This document shows, one piece after another, positions 52,697-61,129 of a stretch of 64,000 nt of DNA. This DNA comes from Ignavibacteria bacterium (GTDB lineage: Bacteria; Bacteroidota; Ignavibacteria; Ignavibacteriales; Melioribacteraceae), in assembly GCA_012719345.1 (NCBI GenBank), contig JAAYAN010000125.1:1-64000 (forward strand), written 5' to 3'. The first letter of the stretch is position 1, and each line of letters opens with the position of its first letter. A program made the position numbers and the translations under genes. The notes under the pieces were generated by a model that saw nothing but the letters and a program-made list of their open reading frames with translations, did no database searches and had not been told where the DNA came from.

Positions 52697-54244
52697 TTAA
52701 GAATTGCACTTTGGAAGTGTAACAGTAAATTCGGAACCTTTCCCGAATTCGCTTTTTACATAAATATCTCCGCCTATTCTTTTCAAGAATTCTTTGCAAA
52801 GAATCAGTCCAAGTCCCGTACCCTTTTCTTTAGCAGGACCAATCGAAACATAGTGTACATCAATCCGGAAAAGCTTATTTTGATCTTCTTCCGATATCCC
52901 GATACCTTCATCGATAACCGAAACATATACTTTTCCGTCATCTTTTTCTGTTGCGGTAATACTAACTTTTGCTCTTTCTTGCGAAAATTTAATCGAGTTA
53001 CTTAGTAAATTGCCAATTACAGATATCGTCATATTTTTATCTGCAAATACTTTTATATGTCTTTCTGCATCAACAAAAAATCTTATTTTTTTATGCGCAA
53101 AATCATCTTTTAAAGTACTTGCCACTTCCCATATTAAATCCTGAACTACAAGAGCCTGCGGTTCGTTCTGGATTCTCCCGGTATGAGCACGCGACCATTG
53201 GAGTAGGTTTTCAAGAAGTTTATATGCGTGTTTTGCTGAATTGTTTATTTCAGTAATAAAAGTTATTTTTTCATCTTCATCAAAAGAATCATAGTCCTTT
53301 ATCAGCATATCCGAAAAACCCAGCAGCGTAGTAAAAGGATTTTTAAGATCGTGCGATACAATTGTAAGAAATTTGTCTTTTGTCGCATTAGTTTCTCGGA
53401 TTTTTTCTTCAGATTCTTTTAGGTTTTTTTCTGTAAGAATTCTCTGCGTGATATCTGAAAATGATCCGATTATACCGCCAGGTTTGTCATTATCATCATA
53501 AAATACTGATTTACTGATAAGAATATTTCTTTTCTCTCCGGAATCAACTTCAATTTCTGTTTCGTAAGTCAACGAGTTAAGACTATTTATAACCTCTTTG
53601 TCTTTTCTTTCATCTTCTTCCGAAAACTCTTTTGAAAATACTTCATCAGCCGACTTACCGAATATTTCTTCCAAAGTTTTTCCCAAGTATTCTTCAAATT
53701 TCCGATTGCAGCCTAAATATATACCTTTCAAATTTTTATAATAAACCGGATTTGGAATATTATTCATTATTGAAAGTATAAACTTACTTTGCTGGTTTGT
53801 TAATTTATCTTGGTTAAAGTTAGAATTATATTCGTGGATAAATTTTAGCACAACCTTGGAACCATTTGCAGTAACTGCAGGATAAAACCCGGCACAACAA
53901 TCAATTTTATTATCATTAACAGATAAAAAAGTTAAATTAACCACCTCTACAGTATTATCGTATAAATTAATTTCCTTAAGGATATTCTGAGTTTTATTGT
54001 AATCAGATTTATCAATTATACTTAAAACGCTTTGTTCCGATATTTCATCCGGCTGATATCCAAATAACTGCATCCATTTTCTGCTGGTTGCAATAAATTC
54101 ACCTTTATAGTCAATTATTGCAAAAACTTTTTCAGAATAATTATCTAATTCTTGTACTGCGTCACTATTACTAACAGTTTTAATGTCAATATTTTTAATG
54201 AAATCGATTATTTCTTTTATCTGAAGGATATCCGCTTGTGCCAT
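52697..54244 (-). CDS. Soluble PAS-PAS sensor histidine kinase
   Basis: In this 515-residue protein PAS1 is ~30-137 and PAS2 ~150-272 (GIYLGCNRKFEEYLG, GGIIGSFSDITQR). HisKA follows with the phospho-accepting H298 in FLTIVSHDLKNPF. HATPase_c holds the N-box IGNLLSNSIKFS, G1 DEGIGIS and GTGLGLILCKEFLKRIGG. It has no signal peptide or membrane helix, so it senses a cytoplasmic cue. No response regulator gene is adjacent. The terminator of the lipoprotein gene lies upstream, so it probably has its own promoter. Confidence 0.93.
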   Translation of the reverse strand: MAQADILQIKEIIDFIKNIDIKTVSNSDAVQELDNYSEKVFAIIDYKGEFIATSRKWMQLFGYQPDEISEQSVLSIIDKSDYNKTQNILKEINLYDNTVEVVNLTFLSVNDNKIDCCAGFYPAVTANGSKVVLKFIHEYNSNFNQDKLTNQQSKFILSIMNNIPNPVYYKNLKGIYLGCNRKFEEYLGKTLEEIFGKSADEVFSKEFSEEDERKDKEVINSLNSLTYETEIEVDSGEKRNILISKSVFYDDNDKPGGIIGSFSDITQRILTEKNLKESEEKIRETNATKDKFLTIVSHDLKNPFTTLLGFSDMLIKDYDSFDEDEKITFITEINNSAKHAYKLLENLLQWSRAHTGRIQNEPQALVVQDLIWEVASTLKDDFAHKKIRFFVDAERHIKVFADKNMTISVIGNLLSNSIKFSQERAKVSITATEKDDGKVYVSVIDEGIGISEEDQNKLFRIDVHYVSIGPAKEKGTGLGLILCKEFLKRIGGDIYVKSEFGKGSEFTVTLPKCNS

Positions 54245-54304
54245 ACAATAATTAAGTTTTTATGCTAAAGTAACAAAATTAATACTAACATTATACATCC
54301 GAAC

Positions 54305-54337
54305 AAAAAAAAACCCCGCCTTTTGACGGGGTTTTTT
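54305..54337 (-). terminator. Rho-independent terminator of the lipoprotein gene
   Basis: AAAACCCCG, loop, CGGGGTTTTTT with A and T runs, 14 bases beyond the lipoprotein stop on the minus strand. Having T/A runs on both sides it could act in both directions. Confidence 0.92.
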
Positions 54338-54350
54338 ATTAAATAATATT

Positions 54351-55805
54351 TTAAAGAGCACTACCGTTAAGAACTACAGCTGCATCGCCATTCGGGCTTT
54401 TTACTTCAATAATAACTGACACTTTTCTTGAACCGGGATTTACATCTCCTTCAGGATCTATTTCCGAAACAACAACTTCAAAATAAGTATAAGCATCGTT
54501 CATAGTATCAGGTATTTTTATTCCAGTTGTTCCAGAAACAGTCAAGTTTTTACCGACTGTTTTAACATCAACAGTAGTACCTTCAGCTAATGGGTTACCA
54601 AATTGGTCAGCAACTCTGAATCTGAAAGTAACTCCGCCACCAGTATTGAAATCAGGAATTACCCAATTTCCATCTCCATCAACCGGATCTATCACTATAT
54701 CGTATATTCTTGTTCTGCCAGACCATAAACCTTGTGAGGTAGTTGTTATGTAATTATTATTTTCATCAACAGTTTTTGCCGATACCGAATAATAACCATA
54801 ACCTATCACTGGATCATCAGGCCAAGGAGCACCTGTTATAATATCAGCTTGTGCAACACCGAATCTATCTGTATGTTTTGGATCCTGGTATCCTTCAATT
54901 ACTCCTGCGGTAGTTTGGAAATAGACAGCGGTTCCTTCAACAACAGGGTTTGAATATCTGTCACCGACAACACAAACTGCAAATGGTCTTGGCAGTAAGT
55001 TAACAACATGGTATGCAGCACAATTTAGTCTGCTGATACCAACACTGAAATGATTTTGTTCAGGAAATCCGCCGCTTATTGTAAGTTTAACCGGACGCGA
55101 TTTAATAAGTTTTCCGCCTATCGTGCAACTAGCTTGAACTTGAACAGGACCAGAAATTGTTCCGCTTCTAACTGTTGTAAACACTAATCCTTCAGAATTT
55201 GATCTTACTGTTTTAGGACCGATTTCTTCACCACCGTTAGGATGTGAGCCTGGCAGAAAATCGAATGTTACCGGAATTGAATGATCGATATCTATTGGAT
55301 TACCGTTTGAATCTACAACAACATAAGTTATATTTGTCCAAGTTATATCTCCTGTTTCCTGAACAAAAATATTCGAGCTTGTCATACTAACAAACTGAAT
55401 AGCGTCTGCAGGACCGGAAACACTGCTGTTTATTAGTTGTTTTTCTAATCTTATAGTTCCTAAATCAAGTTTCTTTTCGGCAACATTTACATCTTGTGTA
55501 ATTTCTCTTGTTTCGTAACCTTTAATATTAAAAGTAAACTTTAGTTCTTTGTTGCCGCTCATATCAAGTATAAATGCAAAATCACCGCCGGCTTCCGAAT
55601 ACCTGTCATTAAAACCAGAAATTTTTATGGTAACTCCTTCAATTCCGGCTCCTGTTGTATTATCAATAACTTTCCCGGAAATGGTTACTTTACCACCTGT
55701 TTCAGCTATTTCTTCTTCTGCTTCGTTTGTAGTAGATTTTTTACACGATGTTGCGATAAATAAAACAAAAAATACTGACAGCAAAAATAATAATGTCTTT
55801 TTCAT
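54351..55805 (-). CDS. Lipoprotein with regulatory-like and Ig-like (Big-1 type) domains
   Basis: 484 residues. Lipoprotein signal with IATSC21. Residues ~36-115 are a carboxypeptidase regulatory-like domain (ISGKVIDNTTGAGIEGVTIKI). Three Ig-like repeats follow, each with the invasin-type opening VVVDSNGNPID, CVVGDRYSNPVVEGTAVYFQT or RVADQFGNPLAEGTTVDV. It is a surface or periplasmic lipoprotein, perhaps adhesive or structural; no enzyme domain is seen. It is a single-gene unit between the histidine kinase terminator region and a long upstream non-coding stretch. Confidence 0.85.
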   Translation of the reverse strand: MKKTLLFLLSVFFVLFIATSCKKSTTNEAEEEIAETGGKVTISGKVIDNTTGAGIEGVTIKISGFNDRYSEAGGDFAFILDMSGNKELKFTFNIKGYETREITQDVNVAEKKLDLGTIRLEKQLINSSVSGPADAIQFVSMTSSNIFVQETGDITWTNITYVVVDSNGNPIDIDHSIPVTFDFLPGSHPNGGEEIGPKTVRSNSEGLVFTTVRSGTISGPVQVQASCTIGGKLIKSRPVKLTISGGFPEQNHFSVGISRLNCAAYHVVNLLPRPFAVCVVGDRYSNPVVEGTAVYFQTTAGVIEGYQDPKHTDRFGVAQADIITGAPWPDDPVIGYGYYSVSAKTVDENNNYITTTSQGLWSGRTRIYDIVIDPVDGDGNWVIPDFNTGGGVTFRFRVADQFGNPLAEGTTVDVKTVGKNLTVSGTTGIKIPDTMNDAYTYFEVVVSEIDPEGDVNPGSRKVSVIIEVKSPNGDAAVVLNGSAL

Positions 55806-56128
55806 ATTGTGATCTTCATTTTATTGATGAAATATTTATTATTTAGATTATATAACAATAAAAATATACAGACTATTGTTCTAAAGCAAGAAATTTTTAA
55901 GATATTTATAACGATAAAAATAAGATTATTTCAATAATCATTCCAGCTAATTCTCGAATATTTTATTAATATTTTAATCGGTTAGGACAAATATTAGCCA
56001 TTTGCTCAAAAAAATCAACTATTTTATTACTAAAATATTTATAAAAAACATATAAATATTTATTTTTATGTTAAATTAACTATTGGCTTATTTTTTGAAG
56101 GTTTTTAATATTACTTTTTGGAGAAAAA
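55806..56128. other. Non-coding divergent region
   Basis: This 323-base, very AT-rich stretch lies between the lipoprotein gene (minus) and the small ORF (plus). It must hold the lipoprotein promoter and any promoter of the small ORF. I see no long inverted repeat, tRNA or convincing extra reading frame in it. Confidence 0.6.
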
Positions 56129-56368
56129 ATGAGCAACTATTATTCTTTAATTTTTCATTTTTCAAAAATATTTTATCAAACAGAAAAACTTATTGAAAAC
56201 AAAATAGAATTGTACGAAATTAAAAATAAAGCTGCAGATTTTCCTTACTGGAAAAAACTTATCGGCACAGCTGTTTCAGAATTTAGAATCGAACATTTCT
56301 ATAAATTATCACTCGGAACGCTTTATATTACTATGTTAACTTTTTTAATATTAAAATATTTACAGTAA
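56129..56368 (+). CDS. Small putative membrane-tail protein, unknown
   Basis: 79 residues: an amphipathic N-terminal part (NYYSLIFHFSKIFYQTEKLIENKIELYEIKNKAADF), then a C-terminal hydrophobic helix (LGTLYITMLTFLILKYL). A ribosome site (GGAG) precedes the ATG. It is the only plus-strand gene in a minus-strand region and ends 11 bases from the convergent GH123-like gene. No family is recognised. The AT-rich composition makes a chance frame possible, so confidence is moderate. Confidence 0.5.
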   Translation: MSNYYSLIFHFSKIFYQTEKLIENKIELYEIKNKAADFPYWKKLIGTAVSEFRIEHFYKLSLGTLYITMLTFLILKYLQ

Positions 56369-56379
56369 ATTTTACCGGT

Positions 56380-58044
56380 CTATTCAGTCTTAACTATTTT
56401 TAATATTTCCTCTATTAACTTTTTTCGAGTAACATCATTATCGTTCATTTTAAATTTATTAAGCAGTTCATAACGGCTTATTTTATTATTTTCTGAATAT
56501 TCTTTTAAATTATATAAAGTTTCAAAATAACGAACATCGTCTATTGCTTCGCACATTCCTTCCCATTGAATTGTTGAAATAATTCCGTCAATTATTGGAT
56601 AAGTAAAAGCTTCTTCACGAAATCTTTTTTCAGGATCATCAAAATCATTCCAGAAATTACCGTAACTCTTTTGATATGCATATATCATTGTCCCATCGTA
56701 GTTTTTTTGAATTAAATCGAATCCGTAGTTATTTCTGTAAATTTCAGGATTTTCCTGCCCCGCCTGAGGATTATGATAAGAAAGTACTTTTATATTTTGT
56801 TTATGAAATTTTTCCGGTATTGTAACATCAGTTTCACCATGAACAACCGCAAAAGAAATTTCGTTGTCAACATATTTGTAAACATCTTTTACTGCCGCTA
56901 TAAATATCCCATTATGATATTTTTTTGTTTTTTGCCAAAACGGAATCTGCTTTTTAATATTTGCCGAGTCAGCTTCATCAATACCGTAAATGTATAAACT
57001 ATCCCAACCGTTTTTTTTTATTATTTCAGAATATTCCTTAACTTTGTTTATTAACGAGTTTGTGTCACTATTAAAAACCGCATCTGAGAAAAGATTTAAG
57101 TCGATGTTGAATATTTTATCTGTCGCATATCCTAAACTTTTCCTTATTTCCAGATTTCGTACAAGATAATTGTTTTTTTGATAATTTGCCGGATAGTTAA
57201 AACCGTGGTCCCTAATATCCTTAAGTTCAAGATTAAATTGATTTTCAGTTTTATCAACATAATGATAAGGACGCTGATAATCTTTAATCTGTCCGGTGTA
57301 GTAAATTGCATAAATTATTCCAGGATTATCTAATCTAAATGGCAAGACATTTATACTGATTGGTATCCTATAAACATTTTTCCCGGATGTCGCTATTTCG
57401 ATAAAACCTCTATAAATTCCTGGTAATTCTGAACTGTCTGCAAAACATTTCAGCCAAATTTGCCGATAATCATTTTCAAGTAAAAAAGGTTTAAGATTAG
57501 GTGTATCAGCAATTTTTAAATCTGAAAAATCGGAGTTAATGCTATCCGTTATATTAATATATTTTGTATTATTTTTTTTTGTTTTACAAAGAAGGTAATT
57601 CTGTTCGTTTATTCTGTCAAGTTTAATCAATTTATCATTTTTAACTAGTAATTCCTGAGTTAATAGTTTGCTTTTTTCATTTCTTATATCTTTTGATGTA
57701 ATTCCAGCTTGGTACCATACTTTTACAATATACGGGTCAATAATACCATTAAACATCTTATTATTTTCATTTTTTAACTCGGCTATTTTGATTGATAATA
57801 TTTCTGTTTTACCCAAGCTTTTTATAATGAACGATAAAGGTTCAAATTCTCCTGGTGTTATATTGCACGAAAGTGAATCAAGAATTTTAATATCCGCCGG
57901 AAGATTAATTTCATCCAATCTTAAATATTTGGTAGGATTTAAGTAATAAAAACTCAAGCCCGATTCTTCCGAACAGCTTGTAACTCCCCAAAGGAATAAA
58001 AATAAAATTATTCTCAAGAACTGATGATTTTTTATAAATCTCAT
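56380..58044 (-). CDS. DUF4091 / GH123-like lipoprotein
   Basis: 554 residues. Lipoprotein signal GVTSC24, then a ~200-residue beta domain and a TIM-barrel-like catalytic region. YIYGIDEADS puts an Asp-Glu pair at 356-357, matching the catalytic DE pair of GH123 N-acetyl-galactosaminidases. Near the C-terminus, WEGMCEAIDDVRYFETLYNL is the usual DUF4091 ending. It is likely a cell-surface glycosidase on an amino-sugar glycan, but the substrate is not proven. It lies 7 bases after the WecA-like gene in a polysaccharide cluster. Confidence 0.82.
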   Translation of the reverse strand: MRFIKNHQFLRIILFLFLWGVTSCSEESGLSFYYLNPTKYLRLDEINLPADIKILDSLSCNITPGEFEPLSFIIKSLGKTEILSIKIAELKNENNKMFNGIIDPYIVKVWYQAGITSKDIRNEKSKLLTQELLVKNDKLIKLDRINEQNYLLCKTKKNNTKYINITDSINSDFSDLKIADTPNLKPFLLENDYRQIWLKCFADSSELPGIYRGFIEIATSGKNVYRIPISINVLPFRLDNPGIIYAIYYTGQIKDYQRPYHYVDKTENQFNLELKDIRDHGFNYPANYQKNNYLVRNLEIRKSLGYATDKIFNIDLNLFSDAVFNSDTNSLINKVKEYSEIIKKNGWDSLYIYGIDEADSANIKKQIPFWQKTKKYHNGIFIAAVKDVYKYVDNEISFAVVHGETDVTIPEKFHKQNIKVLSYHNPQAGQENPEIYRNNYGFDLIQKNYDGTMIYAYQKSYGNFWNDFDDPEKRFREEAFTYPIIDGIISTIQWEGMCEAIDDVRYFETLYNLKEYSENNKISRYELLNKFKMNDNDVTRKKLIEEILKIVKTE

Positions 58045-58051
58045 ATTTGTT

Positions 58052-59716
58052 TTATTTTGTGAATAATAAAAATGTTATAGAAATGAAAGGGAGCAAAAAC
58101 GAAAAAATAAGTATATACTTTGCAGTATTTTCACGAAATCGAGAAATGATTTTATACAATAAATAAATTATAAATGATTGATAAAATACTATATTCAGAA
58201 AAGCCAATCTGTCATAATCTACGAAATTATTAATTACAAAAAGCAAGGAAAAGAAAAGGATTAAAATAAGATCAATGCCTGTAAGCAAAGCTTCTGGACT
58301 GAAAAATATTCTTTCGCGCAGAACAATATAAAATATTACCGTGAGCAAAACAACACCGAATAATATTTCGAGATAATTATTATTCAATATTGAAACAATA
58401 TATTTATTCTTTATTGATTCTGAAAGTCCGCTTAAAAAGAAAAATCCGGCAGTATTTAAAAAAACATAAATTCCTGCAATTTCCTTTGTACGTTGATAAT
58501 GCATTATTGATAAAATCAGCGATAAAACACCTACAATAGTTAAAAACAACAAATCTTCGAACTGAAGTGAAGTTTTTATGGGAACAGACGACAACAGAAT
58601 AACAGATGTTGCCAGAATTGAGGAAGGTATTATAAATTTTATGTAAAGTTCAATTATTTGCTGTGGAAGCATAGATATTTTATCAGTATAGTATCTTGTA
58701 AAAAAGTCGGAAACTGATTTTACCTTACTGAATAAAAGTTTGCTGAAAATAAGTATTAAAGCAACTAAAAAAAATAAAACAGTTGCAGTGTACTCATATC
58801 CCTTTAAATAAATAAAAGAAATCAGAATAAAAATTATTGTAAAGAGATGAACAATGAAAACGGAAAATTTGTGCTGAATATTGCTTTCGAGAATAATGTG
58901 ATGCAGATGTGTTCTATCGGGACTGAAAGGACTTTCTTTTCTTAGAACTCTGAATATCATCACTTTTAAAGTATCTATAATTGGAACTCCGAGCACAATT
59001 ACGGAATATGTAATATCCAACTGCGAACCGTAATGATCAACGGAAATAAGTAGAGAAACAAGCATAATAAAAAAACCAAGAATTAAAGATCCTGTATCTC
59101 CTAAAAATATTTTCGCCGGATATGCATTATATTTTAGAAATCCTAAAATACTTCCCGAAAGACTTGAAGTAAGAATAAGCGCAAGTTCATTGCTAGTATA
59201 GATTGAAACCATAAAGTACATAAAAAAGATTAAAAGCGAAAACCCGCTTGCCAGACCATCAAGCCCATCCAAAAGATTTATCGAATTAATTACCCCTACA
59301 ATAAAAAACCCAAGTAATATTAAATCAAACGGTTGCGGAATAGTAACACCGAACAGCATAATTCCAGTTACAAATTCGGTAAAATATGTAACGGTTAAAA
59401 TTGCTGTAAGGATTTGAAAAGCAAATTTCACCAGCGGACTAAGCCCTATTATATCATCAAGCGTACCGCATAATAAAATTATAAGAGCTCCTACAAATAA
59501 AAGTTTAATTGAGTTCAAATCCGGATAGAAACTGAACATTAATACCATAACACTGGTAAAAATAACAATCCCTCCCATCCGTGGAATTACTTTTGTATTA
59601 ACCCTTCGCGCACCCGGTCTGTCAACTATATCTGACTTTTTTAGGAAAGAAATTAATGGCGGTGTAAGAAATAATGTAATTACTAATCCCGCAAAAAATA
59701 TAAAGGTATAAGTCAT
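58052..59716 (-). CDS. WecA/MraY-type polyprenyl-phosphate sugar-1-phosphate transferase, long form
   Basis: The 554-residue multi-pass protein has DD at 87-88, NLLDGLDGLASG (147-158), KIFLGDTGS (202-210) and the RTHLHH block (268-273), as in WecA/TagO rather than MraY. It would start a polysaccharide on undecaprenyl phosphate. The catalytic core ends near 280; a further ~270 residues with about seven membrane helices follow, well beyond the usual ~350-residue length. Its start shares a base with the GT4 stop (TAATG). Confidence 0.9.
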   Translation of the reverse strand: MTYTFIFFAGLVITLFLTPPLISFLKKSDIVDRPGARRVNTKVIPRMGGIVIFTSVMVLMFSFYPDLNSIKLLFVGALIILLCGTLDDIIGLSPLVKFAFQILTAILTVTYFTEFVTGIMLFGVTIPQPFDLILLGFFIVGVINSINLLDGLDGLASGFSLLIFFMYFMVSIYTSNELALILTSSLSGSILGFLKYNAYPAKIFLGDTGSLILGFFIMLVSLLISVDHYGSQLDITYSVIVLGVPIIDTLKVMIFRVLRKESPFSPDRTHLHHIILESNIQHKFSVFIVHLFTIIFILISFIYLKGYEYTATVLFFLVALILIFSKLLFSKVKSVSDFFTRYYTDKISMLPQQIIELYIKFIIPSSILATSVILLSSVPIKTSLQFEDLLFLTIVGVLSLILSIMHYQRTKEIAGIYVFLNTAGFFFLSGLSESIKNKYIVSILNNNYLEILFGVVLLTVIFYIVLRERIFFSPEALLTGIDLILILFFSLLFVINNFVDYDRLAFLNIVFYQSFIIYLLYKIISRFRENTAKYILIFSFLLPFISITFLLFTK

Positions 59717-60942
59717 TACATTACTTCCTCTATCAAATCAATCATTTCGGCTGCAATTTTTTTTCTGTTAAAATTTGCCATTACAAAATTGTGCCCGTTA
59801 TGCCCCATAAGTTGAGCATCTTTGCCGTTTTCGCTGAATTCCAAAACCCTGGCAACTAAATCTTCACTGTTTTCAGGTTCAAAAAAAATTCCGCAGCGTG
59901 CGTTTTCAATAATCTTTCGCGATTCTCCTTCAACACCCATTAAAATAGGTTTTTTCTTTATCATTCCTTCAAACATTTTTGAAGGTATAACGGTTTTAAA
60001 TAAATCGTTTTTCTTAAGGTGAACGCAGAAAAGATCAAGTTTTTCAATAATTGCCGGAATATCTGATTTTGGCTGAATTGGAAATATCCGGATATTTTTG
60101 AGTTTCCTTTTTTCAATTTCATCTTCAAGTTTTTGTCTTTCGGCACCTGAACCGACAATTACAAATTTAATATCGGTGTTTTTTAATTTTTCTGCTGCTT
60201 CAATCAGTGTAATAATTGAATGAGCCATTCCGATTGTTCCGATATAACCTATCTTAAATCCTGACTGTAAATAATTCTTTAATTCTTCATTCCCAATTTC
60301 ACTTTTTACATCAAACGTCTCTGTATCAACACCGTTGAAAAATACGTGTATTTTGTCTTCTTTTATTCCTCGTTTTACAAGATTTTCTTTAAAGGATACA
60401 GTTACTGATATTATTTTCTTCGCTGATTTATAAAGATTTATTTCAATCCATTCGAGAAGTTTAATTATTTTTTTATTTGTTAAAGCTCCAACCGCCACAA
60501 TAGATTCTGGCCATAAATCCCTAAGCTCCAAAATAAACGGTTTTCTTCTTAAAATTGAGATGTATTTACCAGCAAGTCCACAAAAAAACTGAGGTGTTGT
60601 GGACATAATGAGATCAAATTTAATCCCTGAAAAAGAGACATACAGAACGCTTAAAAGCATAAAAATTAAGTAATTAAGAGTTCTTAAAATAAACCCCTCG
60701 TTTGGTGTAATAAAAGTCCATAAACGTATTACATCAATACCGTCAATGCTTTCTTTCTGAATTAGTTTATTTTTATAACCGGGAAATACTTTTCCGTCCG
60801 GATGATTAGGAAAATTTGTAACTACGGTAACATCAATTCTATCCATCCAAGCTCTGCAGTGCTCGTATGTCCTGTTTGCAGGAGCATTTACTTCCGGCGG
60901 GAAATAATGCGTAACAAACAATAACCTTTTTCTACCTGACAA
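59716..60942 (-). CDS. Glycosyltransferase family 4 (WbuB-like)
   Basis: The 408-residue GT-B enzyme has LFVTHYFPPEVNAPANRTYEH at the start, a hydrophobic patch near 85-110, LELRDLWPESIVAVGA, YIGTIGMAHSI and the donor EX7E-like region (VIPSKMFEGMIKKKPILMG). This matches the WbuB branch acting in O-antigen and capsule synthesis. The start is probably TTG at 60942, with AAGGAG 10 bases ahead. It overlaps the WecA-like gene by one base, so both are likely made together. Confidence 0.9.
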   Translation of the reverse strand: MSGRKRLLFVTHYFPPEVNAPANRTYEHCRAWMDRIDVTVVTNFPNHPDGKVFPGYKNKLIQKESIDGIDVIRLWTFITPNEGFILRTLNYLIFMLLSVLYVSFSGIKFDLIMSTTPQFFCGLAGKYISILRRKPFILELRDLWPESIVAVGALTNKKIIKLLEWIEINLYKSAKKIISVTVSFKENLVKRGIKEDKIHVFFNGVDTETFDVKSEIGNEELKNYLQSGFKIGYIGTIGMAHSIITLIEAAEKLKNTDIKFVIVGSGAERQKLEDEIEKRKLKNIRIFPIQPKSDIPAIIEKLDLFCVHLKKNDLFKTVIPSKMFEGMIKKKPILMGVEGESRKIIENARCGIFFEPENSEDLVARVLEFSENGKDAQLMGHNGHNFVMANFNRKKIAAEMIDLIEEVM

Positions 60943-61129
60943 ATTAAACTAACTCCTTATAATAAAAAAATAAACAAAATTACAATTTATTGTCTTTTCC
61001 TAAAAGGGACAATATGTATTTTTTTATTATGGTATGTTGATTAAAAATATAAATTTCAAATAAAAATTTACTCTAAAGATGCAAGTAAAACAAGAAACAA
61101 AAGTTAAAATAGGAAGTTTTTTTTTAATT

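Noticed and set aside
60943-61129. Terminator between the two polysaccharide units
   Set aside because: ATTGTC...GACAAT forms only a 6 bp stem with a poor loop and no T run.
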